The notes under the pieces: generated by a model | Told to the model about the DNA's origin: nothing | The model's database searches: none | The model's input: the letters and a program-made list of their open reading frames with translations, nothing else | DNA from: a virus | Length of the DNA: 20,890 bases | Reading direction: 5' to 3' (one strand) | Virus record (IMG/VR): IMGVR_UViG_3300024346_000632 | Coordinates: 1 to 20,890 of that record | Program-made: the position numbers and the translations under genes | Part shown: piece by piece, positions 1-6,769 of the stretch | Layout: each line of letters starts with the position of its first letter | Numbering within the stretch: the stretch's first letter is position 1

Positions 1-733
1 AGTTACTGTTAATACTTAAATGTATATCTGGATTAGGGTTTTCAATAACGTAGTCAAGAACTTTAAATGTGTCTTTACACAGTAAAGGCTCGCCGCCTGT
101 TACTCTAAAATGCTGTAGCTCTCTATAAACTGTGGGCCACCATTTCCAAAATGCTTCCACATAAGGATTATATTGATTATGCGGAATAGGCATTTGGTCA
201 ATTTGTTTAAGTCCTGCAATGTCATTAAATTTACCGTGAGTAGGATACGGGCCGTGTTGCTTGACTTCTTCCATCCATAAACTACTAACCTGCGGACTGC
301 AATAGCTACATTTAAAATTACAAACATTACTAAAACTAACTTCTAAATAGCTAGGAGCAACATCCTGATCCCACGGCATATCTTTAATTTCATCTAAGTG
401 CGGCTTTGCCCATACATCATAACTTTTGTAAATTCTATCACTAAGTGCATCGGGTGCGCTGTCTTCTACTTTCCAGCAATAATCACATTCTTTTGGTCGT
501 ACGCCTTCTAACATTAATTTACGTTGTTCTTTTTTGAACTTTGTATTATGCAATGCGCTGGGATTAACAGCCAGTTCGTCTAAGGGAATTTTGTGCGTAG
601 TGGGATGGTGACAACTGTGGTTGTGGCCTGTTTGTAAATGCAGAGTTACTTGCTTCCACTTGGCAATACAAAAACTAGGACTAACATCGTTAATCTTTTG
701 TTGAAATGCAATGATATCTTTATTGTGTTCCAT
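1..733 (-). CDS. Radical SAM protein (twitch/SPASM-like), partial at left edge
   Basis: I translated this frame by hand from the ATG at 733-731. It runs 244 codons without a stop and leaves the window, so the C-terminus is missing. Residues 138-145 carry the radical SAM signature CxxxCxxC (Cys138, Cys142, Cys145), which binds the 4Fe-4S cluster that cleaves S-adenosylmethionine. Residues 213-217 read GGEPL, the usual GGE motif contacting the methionine part of SAM. Ahead of the core are Cys22, a Cys-His-His-Pro at 41-44 and a CxxCW at 83-87. Similar upstream cysteines occur in phage and bacterial 'twitch domain' radical SAM proteins, where they may hold extra metal or structure. The start lies one base after the TAA of the 735-1706 gene, so it is the last visible gene of the glycosyltransferase cassette and probably translationally coupled. 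The substrate is unknown. The superfamily call is secure; the subfamily is less so. Confidence 0.9.
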   Translation of the reverse strand, partial: MEHNKDIIAFQQKINDVSPSFCIAKWKQVTLHLQTGHNHSCHHPTTHKIPLDELAVNPSALHNTKFKKEQRKLMLEGVRPKECDYCWKVEDSAPDALSDRIYKSYDVWAKPHLDEIKDMPWDQDVAPSYLEVSFSNVCNFKCSYCSPQVSSLWMEEVKQHGPYPTHGKFNDIAGLKQIDQMPIPHNQYNPYVEAFWKWWPTVYRELQHFRVTGGEPLLCKDTFKVLDYVIENPNPDIHLSINSN

Positions 734-734
734 A

Positions 735-1706
735 TTAATTTATTGAGTTATCTACTTGATTTTCTTTAACCTGAGCACCAAGTCTCGGTGGGTTAATCCA
801 ACTTTCCTTAAACATTTTACTGCCGTTGTAGTCTAATTCTGCTACTTCTAATCCTAGATTAGTGCGTAGAGATTCACCTAATTTAAAAATTTCATCTTGT
901 AATTTTTTCTTATCATATGTCCAACCTGTGGTCATGCATTTTTCATTGCCGCCTTCAAATTGTGGCTGTACACTTTCTTTCCAAAATGCATCATGCCATT
1001 CGAAGTCTCGGACTAATGTAAAATCAAAGTCTTGTCTAGCTAAATTGGACATGTAACATCCTAGTCTAGTGCCGTACATTGCCCATAATCCGTTGTCAAT
1101 ATCTGAACCTACGCTGGCCCATACCAATAATCGTTTATAATTTCTGTCATGTACACGTTCTTTAAGTCTACGTGGATCAACAGTAACTCCGCCTTCTAGG
1201 GCCAGCTTAACACCTTCACGGAAGCCTGCTCTGTATGCTTGATACGCACTGGCGTTATTATGAACATCGCTGTAGATGTTGTTCATTTGATGATAATAAA
1301 TGTCCCAACAAAAGTCTACCTGCGCCTTAGGATCTTCTGCGGCTTCGTGTGTACGCATTTGTTCTACAACATGCTTTGGCCACAATTTTAAACCACCATT
1401 GCCATAGACTAATCCATTAACAGCGTTCTTTCCTGCCCATGATATAACATCATGCCTATTAATCTTTGTCATGTCCAATTCAATGGTTAGAAAGTCATCG
1501 CGAACTATGTTGTCAGCGTCAACTGTAATAAATCTATCTGTTTCAGCGGCGGCGGCGGCGGCTTTGTGTGCCGCGTCAAAGCCTTTAACTCCGTGTACAC
1601 GTTTGGCCCATGGTGCTTTATTGCATAAATCTGCAAAATTTTTATCTGCGTTTGGTTCATCGTAGCTTAAAAATATAATGTCAAAACTAGTAATAGGTGC
1701 AAGCAT
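735..1706 (-). CDS. Glycosyltransferase-like protein with DxD motif
   Basis: This protein of 323 residues begins with a Rossmann-like strand and the phrase FLSYDEPNADKN. It then has VKGFDAAHKA and the motif VDADN at residues 62-66. A hydrophobic strand ending in DxD is the hallmark of GT-A-fold glycosyltransferases, where it binds the metal and nucleotide sugar. I recall similar proteins from marine myoviruses and some bacteria annotated as glycosyltransferase-like, but the sugar and acceptor cannot be read from the sequence. Residues 49-54 are six consecutive alanines, encoded by a GC-rich triplet run at about 1546-1562 that stands out in this AT-rich DNA. The C-terminal half is rich in Trp, Tyr and His. 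The start ATG lies inside the end of the upstream gene (20-base overlap), and the stop is one base before the radical SAM start. No signal peptide or membrane segment is visible, so it is probably cytoplasmic. Confidence 0.72.
   Translation of the reverse strand: MLAPITSFDIIFLSYDEPNADKNFADLCNKAPWAKRVHGVKGFDAAHKAAAAAAETDRFITVDADNIVRDDFLTIELDMTKINRHDVISWAGKNAVNGLVYGNGGLKLWPKHVVEQMRTHEAAEDPKAQVDFCWDIYYHQMNNIYSDVHNNASAYQAYRAGFREGVKLALEGGVTVDPRRLKERVHDRNYKRLLVWASVGSDIDNGLWAMYGTRLGCYMSNLARQDFDFTLVRDFEWHDAFWKESVQPQFEGGNEKCMTTGWTYDKKKLQDEIFKLGESLRTNLGLEVAELDYNGSKMFKESWINPPRLGAQVKENQVDNSIN
1546..1562. repeat. GGC triplet microsatellite encoding polyalanine
   Basis: Five perfect GGC triplets plus a partial unit lie inside the 735-1706 gene. 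On the coding strand they read as GCC alanine codons, giving six alanines just before the DxD strand. Uniform GC-rich codons are unusual in this AT-rich window. The length is a multiple of three, so slippage would change protein length without breaking the frame. Confidence 0.7.
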
Positions 1707-2667
1707 TTTCTTCCTCGGTATGTAAGTGAAGATAGTTACAAAGTAATCTAACTTCTTTATCTGAACTTAATTCTATTTCAAATTGATTATAATTATTAAG
1801 TTGTTCGCTGTTTAATTTAATTGAGCCTAGCATCTTTGCCGGATCATATTTCTGATAAAAATATAAAATAAGATCATCGCTTAATCTAAACGAATGTATA
1901 TCATTTATTGTGCTTTGTAATTTTAACACATTTCCATGTTGTTTGTAAAGCAAATTAGGCTTGTATTCAAAATTATTTGTCATTGGTTGTTCAAAAGACT
2001 CGACGCCCACGGATATAATTTGGTTGTCGTTGTAATATAAAAACCCAATCTTTTTCAGTTGTTCAGCATCATCGGGCAACCATGGGCATTTATAAGTTAT
2101 TTCGTGTTCTTCAAATAATTGTTTCGTAGAGACAGTAAATTTACCCAGTAACCTTGATGGTTCATTTTTTTCAGTGCAATATATTTCTATGTATGCTGGT
2201 AGTTCTTCTAAATCTTTTTCCGTGAGTTTTTCTATTGAGAAATTAAACTTAAAAACATCGTCGTCAAAACGTATATGTACATTTTTAGACACAACATCAC
2301 ATACTAAATGAATATAAGAATGTTCAGTGGTAGTAGCAAAAATAAAATCAAATTCAGTTTTAAGACGCTGTTTATGTTGTGCTAGTTCTAATAGACCTGT
2401 ATCATGATTTTTTTTAATTTGTAATTTGGATAGTGATAATTTATTATTGAATATTTTTGTTGTTAGCTTAGATGGATTTACTTTAATAATGATATTTCGA
2501 CGAGAAGATGCTGATATTTCTGTGGGAGAAATCCCAGCAATATTATATGTTAGACGATCATATTCTACATAAACTTGTTGTTCGTTGTTTAAATTTCTTT
2601 TTTTAAGAACACTAAGCTGTATATCAAATTCATCATCCTCGACGATATCTTCTAAAAAATCGCTCAT
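1687..2667 (-). CDS. Unrecognised protein with duplicated beta-rich unit
   Basis: I do not recognise a family for this 326-residue protein. It begins with an acidic stretch (residues 1-16, many Asp and Glu). The remainder alternates short hydrophobic and polar stretches in the way of beta-sandwich proteins. Two segments look like copies of each other: around 155-210 with EPSRLLGKFTVSTKQL, and around 260-310 with DPAKMLGSIKLNSEQL. Each is preceded by a hydrophobic strand and followed by an Ile/Phe-Glu-rich strand. This suggests an internal duplication of a beta domain, perhaps a binding or structural module. It sits between two glycosyltransferase-like genes: its ATG abuts the stop of the 2668-3483 gene with no gap, and its end overlaps the next gene by 20 bases. 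It is therefore part of the same coupled cassette. A C2-like or carbohydrate-binding fold is possible but unproven. Confidence 0.7.
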   Translation of the reverse strand: MSDFLEDIVEDDEFDIQLSVLKKRNLNNEQQVYVEYDRLTYNIAGISPTEISASSRRNIIIKVNPSKLTTKIFNNKLSLSKLQIKKNHDTGLLELAQHKQRLKTEFDFIFATTTEHSYIHLVCDVVSKNVHIRFDDDVFKFNFSIEKLTEKDLEELPAYIEIYCTEKNEPSRLLGKFTVSTKQLFEEHEITYKCPWLPDDAEQLKKIGFLYYNDNQIISVGVESFEQPMTNNFEYKPNLLYKQHGNVLKLQSTINDIHSFRLSDDLILYFYQKYDPAKMLGSIKLNSEQLNNYNQFEIELSSDKEVRLLCNYLHLHTEEENACTYY

Positions 2668-3483
2668 TTATTTTTTTAAATTCGAAATTGCTTCTTCGGT
2701 TAACCAACCACACGATTCATATTTAACTAGTCCTGATTGTACAAAATTTTCAATTTTAAGAACTCCGTCGTCATTGACCCAATAGGTTAAAAATTCGCTC
2801 CAACGCCTAGTCCAATTATTGTTAACATAATTATTTTCTTGCTTTGATAAATCTATACAATGCATAAAGTCAAATGTAGAAATTTTGCCACTGGTTATTA
2901 TTTGCAACAGCGACATTACCCAACTATTCCATATAAATTTAGGAAATGAAGGCATCTCATGTTCTTTATCTACGAAAAAATTAATGTAGTCATCTTGATC
3001 ATAATTGGCACATAGTATGGCGGCTAGACCAAAGATGTTATCACAGCCTTTATCTTTATTAAAAAATATAGCATTAGGAATACTAGAAAGCCCAAAACTT
3101 TTTAATTCTGTGCTTGCAGTATTGTATAATGTGGGATTTATAATTTGTCCGTTAAACAAATAACGATTCTCGGGTAATACAATGGAATCTAAGCCTCTAA
3201 GATTTTCCCATACTATAGTGTCAAATGCTGTTAATAGTTGATCCGGCAATAATGCAATAGTCTTGTCATATGGACTGGCTAATAGAGCTTTAAAATAACC
3301 CAAGGTAGGATTTTCTTCGTTTGAGTAGATAACATCATCTGCTTCTATAAATTTAATATCATTGTCGTTGACAATTACACTTACTGGACGATATGGGTCT
3401 ATTTTTCCAATACTGCGAATTAATAGTTCCACTTCAACTTGATTGTCCATATTAGCATTTACTATTAAATAACCTTCACTCAT
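2668..3483 (-). CDS. Degenerate glycosyltransferase-like protein lacking DxD
   Basis: This 271-residue protein appears to be a diverged paralogue of the 3476-4372 product. Both share an N-terminal strand, a helix, and the sequence Ser-Pro-Tyr-x-x-Thr leading into a hydrophobic strand. In the neighbour that strand ends in MIDVDYIV with a DVD metal site. Here the equivalent place (residues 70-82) reads SPYDKTIALLPDQ, so the first Asp of the DxD is missing. Later segments with paired aromatic residues and a Trp-rich C-terminus also recall GT proteins. It may be inactive, may use another mechanism, or may serve as a regulatory or binding partner of the active enzyme. The start ATG overlaps the end of the upstream gene by 8 bases and the stop abuts the next ATG. 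Gene reality is firm; the glycosyltransferase relationship rests on my eye alignment. Confidence 0.68.
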   Translation of the reverse strand: MSEGYLIVNANMDNQVEVELLIRSIGKIDPYRPVSVIVNDNDIKFIEADDVIYSNEENPTLGYFKALLASPYDKTIALLPDQLLTAFDTIVWENLRGLDSIVLPENRYLFNGQIINPTLYNTASTELKSFGLSSIPNAIFFNKDKGCDNIFGLAAILCANYDQDDYINFFVDKEHEMPSFPKFIWNSWVMSLLQIITSGKISTFDFMHCIDLSKQENNYVNNNWTRRWSEFLTYWVNDDGVLKIENFVQSGLVKYESCGWLTEEAISNLKK

Positions 3484-4372
3484 AGATTAACTCCTTGAGT
3501 TTAGGATAGTGTCTTAGAATTGCCATTTTATTCATCAAGTGTATATTTTCATTTGACACTCTACTACAGATATTTTTCCATAGTTCTTTAGGATCAGGAC
3601 ATAATAAAACATAGTCACTAAGTGATTTAAATTCTACAATGTCATCAATTTGTTCACTGAATCTCATTGCTTTTCCTGGTAGCTGTGATACAATATTTCC
3701 AGTGTCATGCCCGTTTAATATATGTACAGCGATACTGGCTGCATAGTCGGTTCTAAACAATACCCCCGGAAACTTATACAGCCATTTATAATATTGATAA
3801 TTCTCTTTGACATGTTGCCATATACCAAAGAATAATTTGGCTACTTCACTGTCGTTTCGCCAATATACAACTGTGCTCCACCACATGTCTATACCGTCTG
3901 GATGTAATTTTTGTTCCCAGATACGAGGTTTATAATTTCTAACACTAACAGCATCTTTATACATTGCTAATTCATAGTCTGTGTCAAATATAACATCTAA
4001 ACTATCATTGCCTACAATGTAGTCAACGTCTATCATCAAAGTTTGTTCGTATGGACTTTTTTGAAAGATACTGTGTTTATTTTTATTATTAAATTGCGTA
4101 CTAAATTCAGTCCAAGGACTGTCCCTGTGCATCCTAGTATTGCGTTCATGTTCTATATCTTCGACAATGATATGATCAAACGTATCAGCAAGTTGATCCA
4201 TGGACAATTCTATTTGCAATGCATTATATGTATTCAAATCTGTGAGTAACGTCACATGATTGTTTTTCATGTGACGTTTTACATTTGATGCAGCCACAAT
4301 GGCTAATTTTTCGTAGTCAATCTTGCCGTTGTTATAAGCAATCAACAAAACCCCTTTATTGAATTTAGGCAT
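3476..4372 (-). CDS. Putative GT-A glycosyltransferase (DVD motif)
   Basis: This protein of 298 residues resembles GT8-like or other nucleotide-diphospho-sugar transferases. The N-terminus has a beta strand (residues 7-12, VLLIAY) and a helix with AIVAASNVKRH. Residues 106-120 read SPYEQTLMIDVDYIV, where the DVD at 115-117 is the expected metal and nucleotide-sugar binding motif after a hydrophobic strand. Downstream are a Trp-Trp-Ser at about 164-166, aromatic-rich segments and Asn-Gly-His-Asp near residue 219, compatible with acceptor and second metal contacts. No signal peptide or membrane helix is seen. The gene overlaps its upstream neighbour by 8 bases and its downstream neighbour by 8 bases. 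It would transfer a sugar to an unknown acceptor, such as a virion protein, a host surface glycan or DNA. Confidence 0.75.
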   Translation of the reverse strand: MPKFNKGVLLIAYNNGKIDYEKLAIVAASNVKRHMKNNHVTLLTDLNTYNALQIELSMDQLADTFDHIIVEDIEHERNTRMHRDSPWTEFSTQFNNKNKHSIFQKSPYEQTLMIDVDYIVGNDSLDVIFDTDYELAMYKDAVSVRNYKPRIWEQKLHPDGIDMWWSTVVYWRNDSEVAKLFFGIWQHVKENYQYYKWLYKFPGVLFRTDYAASIAVHILNGHDTGNIVSQLPGKAMRFSEQIDDIVEFKSLSDYVLLCPDPKELWKNICSRVSNENIHLMNKMAILRHYPKLKELIYE

Positions 4373-4718
4373 TTAATCCAACCAGTCCTTTAGTGTCTCG
4401 CTGTTTTCTTATTTTTTCATAGCTATTGTAATATTCATTGAGTGCTTCGGTGTATGCACTAAACAACTTGATATGAAAATCTTCTAAGGCTGTTATTAAA
4501 ATCGGATTCTCGTTATCATCAATAAACACAAATTGTTCAACATTTTTATCTAATAAGTGTTGAACAAAATTAATTAGTTCAAGGGTCGCCGTAAACATTG
4601 AATTTGAATATCCAATGGTTAACATGGTATTCATCCGTTGTTTTAGATTTAGTTTTTGATTGTTTAAAGTTAAGCGGTAGTTGGAGAACTCCAATGCCTC
4701 TTTTAGTTTGTCATCCAT
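4365..4718 (-). CDS. Small helical protein, first gene of the cassette
   Basis: I do not recognise a family for this 117-residue protein. Most of it looks alpha-helical, with two charged amphipathic regions at residues 1-35 and about 85-112 around a short hydrophobic core (FVFIDDNENPILI). This suggests a small assembly or adaptor protein. It is the first gene behind a late-type promoter (TATAAATA at 4754-4747). It has a good ribosome site, GGAG, five bases before the ATG. Its end overlaps the glycosyltransferase start by 8 bases, so the two are coupled. A role as a tail chaperone, a minor virion part or a partner of the transferases is equally possible. Confidence 0.65.
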   Translation of the reverse strand: MDDKLKEALEFSNYRLTLNNQKLNLKQRMNTMLTIGYSNSMFTATLELINFVQHLLDKNVEQFVFIDDNENPILITALEDFHIKLFSAYTEALNEYYNSYEKIRKQRDTKGLVGLNA

Positions 4719-4731
4719 TTTGACTCCATTA

Positions 4732-4743
4732 TATACTAGTATA
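4732..4743. repeat. Perfect 12-bp palindrome TATACTAGTATA
   Basis: A perfect palindrome lies between the late-type promoter at 4747-4754 and the GGAG ribosome site of the 4365-4718 gene. It covers the expected transcription start. It could be an operator or a weak hairpin at the 5' end of the mRNA; an AT-rich palindrome of this size could also be chance. Confidence 0.45.
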
Positions 4744-4746
4744 ATG

Positions 4747-4754
4747 TATTTATA
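4747..4754 (-). promoter_or_regulatory. T4-type late promoter TATAAATA
   Basis: On the minus strand this is an exact TATAAATA, followed by CATTA. It matches the core of the T4 late promoter read by polymerase carrying the phage late sigma factor gp55. It lies 28 bases upstream of the ATG at 4718, which puts the expected start site in the untranslated leader. It would drive the cassette of glycosyltransferase-like and radical SAM genes separately from the fibre genes upstream. Confidence 0.7.
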
Positions 4755-4772
4755 TTAGCAAAATGAAATATC

Positions 4773-5792
4773 TTACGGAGTTGTTGCTGTTCCAGAGTAG
4801 GTTGGTTGTGTAATAGAAAATGTTGCACTTCCGCTGGTTTTTGTTGTTGCTTTATTGCTTTCGATGTGTAAAGTATGATTGCCATTTACTGCTGATGTGT
4901 CAGCACTATTCAATACTACACGAAGGACTAATCTAACTGGTCCCGTGATATAATTACCATTTGTTGCAACAATAGATCCATATACTTTTATATTTTTAGT
5001 TGAGCCTCCATAGCCGTATCCATAGCCATATCCATAACCGTTGCCATATCCATAACCGTTTCCGTTTCCATACCCGTATCCATACCCGTATCCATACCCG
5101 TATCCACCACCGCCACTTCCGTTGCAAATTAGTAATAACTGCTCTGAAGAGTTCAAGTCTCTAAAGCCTTTGTTTTCACTGATTAAGTTAACCGTTGTGG
5201 AAATTGTATTTGTTAATTTTAAACTTACAACACCAAACCTAGCATACAATGATTGCCAAAGTGCAGATACTCCAGAACCTGTGCCTGCCAAGGTCAAATT
5301 AATACTTCCATCGCTGTTAAAGAAATAACGGGCTTTATCGTAGGTATCAAACTGTAGTGTTACGGTATAAGTTAGACAACTATCCCAAGCAGTGCTTCTA
5401 ACTATAGAACCTAATGTAGATAATGCACGTTGTCCTATTGCCGAAGTATTATGTCTATCATCAATATCAGTTGCAACAGTTTCTATATCATTCCAAATAC
5501 TTGCTGTGACTTTTTGGCCTATAATAACTCTATCCAGTTCATATAGGCTTCCTGTGTGTTCGGCGCCTAAATTAATTCGGTCAATCATTTCATTGACCAG
5601 GGCCGCTGTGATTCTAGTACCGGTATTAGCAAGGTTAGCAGATGTATTTCCCCAGCCGTAGCCCTGTCTTATTTTGTCACTTAATACTGTTCTGGGGATA
5701 CTACTAGGATAAATGTCGGCGAATACTTTGTTGGTATTATTAACCAACACATTATAGTCACTAGCTGTGATTAGTTGACCTTTTGCTGCCAA
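4773..5792 (-). CDS. Tail fibre or adhesin-like protein with Gly-Tyr tract
   Basis: This protein of 339 residues starts at TTG (5792-5790), one base after the TAA of the upstream gene, with GGAG nine bases ahead. No ATG gives a better fit. The N-terminal 130 residues are polar and helical, with paired phrases such as LITASDYNVLVNNTN and KVTASIWNDIETVATDI that look like repeats of one small domain. The middle is beta-rich. A run of 16 Gly-X dipeptides (13 Tyr, 3 Asn) follows, preceded by Gly-Gly-Gly-Gly and followed by Gly-Gly-Ser. After it comes another beta segment ending in Thr/Pro-rich residues. Glycine-rich runs are known at the receptor-binding tips of T4-like fibres and in gp38-type adhesins, so a host-contact role is likely. 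It follows two other structural genes and precedes the glycosyltransferase cassette. Confidence 0.72.
   Translation of the reverse strand: MAAKGQLITASDYNVLVNNTNKVFADIYPSSIPRTVLSDKIRQGYGWGNTSANLANTGTRITAALVNEMIDRINLGAEHTGSLYELDRVIIGQKVTASIWNDIETVATDIDDRHNTSAIGQRALSTLGSIVRSTAWDSCLTYTVTLQFDTYDKARYFFNSDGSINLTLAGTGSGVSALWQSLYARFGVVSLKLTNTISTTVNLISENKGFRDLNSSEQLLLICNGSGGGGYGYGYGYGYGYGNGNGYGYGNGYGYGYGYGYGGSTKNIKVYGSIVATNGNYITGPVRLVLRVVLNSADTSAVNGNHTLHIESNKATTKTSGSATFSITQPTYSGTATTP
5010..5105 (-). repeat. 16-unit Gly-Tyr/Gly-Asn coding tandem repeat
   Basis: Ninety-six bases encode sixteen Gly-X pairs in the order six Tyr, two Asn, two Tyr, one Asn, five Tyr. The first part is three exact copies of a 12-base unit, GGATACGGGTAT on the coding strand. 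The rest is the same 6-base theme with changed third bases (GGT, GGC, TAT, AAC). The unit length is a multiple of three, so gain or loss keeps the frame and would only alter the length of the adhesive tract. Confidence 0.9.
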
Positions 5793-5793
5793 T

Positions 5794-6735
5794 TTATCTT
5801 ACTCCGACCGCAACTTCTACCGTACTAATACCATCGCTAATTTTATCATCTAATGCTCTGCCAATAATGTTTATTGGATTATATTCATTTGTTGCCATGC
5901 CAACACCTTCAACTTCACTAGAAACAATGCGTTGACCTTTACGTACTGTGCCTTTTACTAAACAAGGTACACGACCTTTAAGTGCCACAGGGTAAGCGTT
6001 TTCTTGCATTTTCATTTTGCTGTTTAATAAGAAACCCGGAGCTGTTGATATAATACCAAATACTTCTTCGTCGTAGGCTTTAATTGTTTTTGTAATTTCC
6101 ATTTCGCCGCCAAGGCGCACAATGTTACCGGGAACAAGTTCTACGTCACTTCTATATATCTCGGCCATGTCGGCAAACTCTGCTTCCATAGCACGGCCAC
6201 GAATTTTAAAGTTACCGTAATTAGAGGCTCCAGATGGATCACCATCGTTCATATTAATACCACAGCCAATAACTGGAAATGTTCCGGCCAATCCAGTATC
6301 TGCGTGTGGAATATATGTGCCAGCATCACTACTGATAATAGCAACGATTGTGCCTGTTGTTGCAGTTAAAGATGAACCTACATGTATTTTCATAGCACGG
6401 TGAAATATTCCCGAAGTATCTTTAATCAATGCTGTACTAAATCCTTCAACTGGGCCACCAATCAAATCAGTGCCGCCAATTGGGTTCCACTTAACACCAT
6501 CGAATACGTAGATGACTCGTGAGTTACTGTTCCACCAAAATTGTCCGGTAATAGGATTTGAAGGTTCAACGGGGTTGCTGAAGTTTTCCAGCATTTGAAC
6601 TAGATTTTCTGCCATTATTTCGCCGTATGCGGGATAATTTTTACCCAACAATTTAATAGGAGTAGTAATATCTACTTGTCTATCCGAAACGATTGTTAGT
6701 CGTGTGCCGTCTGTTTTTGTAACATCATATGCCAT
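5794..6735 (-). CDS. Tail fibre/structural protein with Peptidase_G2-like part
   Basis: This protein of 313 residues has an N-terminal phrase with NYPAYGEIMAENLVQMLENF and then NPITGQFWWNS, typical of phage tail-fibre attachment regions in marine T4-like phages. Residues 60-80 include a Trp-rich beta region (FWWNS, VFDGVKWNP) common in tail proteins. The C-terminal half has EAEFADMAEIYRSD, then VELVPGNIVRLGG, and EEVFGIISTAPGFLLNS. This order resembles the C-terminal Peptidase_G2/autoprocessing domain of phage tail spikes, though the catalytic residues cannot be confirmed by eye. It has a ribosome site (AAGGAA) ten to eleven bases before the ATG and a late-type TAAATATA further upstream. It probably forms a fibre or a fibre connector on the baseplate. 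Confidence 0.75.
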   Translation of the reverse strand: MAYDVTKTDGTRLTIVSDRQVDITTPIKLLGKNYPAYGEIMAENLVQMLENFSNPVEPSNPITGQFWWNSNSRVIYVFDGVKWNPIGGTDLIGGPVEGFSTALIKDTSGIFHRAMKIHVGSSLTATTGTIVAIISSDAGTYIPHADTGLAGTFPVIGCGINMNDGDPSGASNYGNFKIRGRAMEAEFADMAEIYRSDVELVPGNIVRLGGEMEITKTIKAYDEEVFGIISTAPGFLLNSKMKMQENAYPVALKGRVPCLVKGTVRKGQRIVSSEVEGVGMATNEYNPINIIGRALDDKISDGISTVEVAVGVR

Positions 6736-6755
6736 TCTTCAAAATTCCTTTATCG

Positions 6756-6763
6756 TATATTTA
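6756..6763 (-). promoter_or_regulatory. Late-type promoter-like motif TAAATATA
   Basis: On the minus strand the gap between the 6770-7381 and 5794-6735 genes contains GGTAAATATA. It shares the TAAATA core with the exact late promoter at 4747-4754 and ends about 20 bases before the ATG at 6735. Two bases differ from the full TATAAATA, so it is a weaker call. Confidence 0.35.
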
Positions 6764-6769
6764 CCTATT

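Noticed and set aside
100-327. Open frame of 75 codons overlapping the radical SAM gene
   Set aside because: The other frame carries intact CxxxCxxC and GGEPL motifs over the same DNA; this one has no recognisable features.
862-1665. Plus-strand open frames inside the 735-1706 gene (862-1056 and 1471-1665)
   Set aside because: Antisense to a clear coding frame, no ribosome sites, and low-complexity products reflecting the codon pattern of the real gene.
5010-5105. Possible CRISPR-like or regulatory direct repeats
   Set aside because: The units are 6 and 12 bases, contiguous, and translate in frame as Gly-X pairs of the fibre protein.
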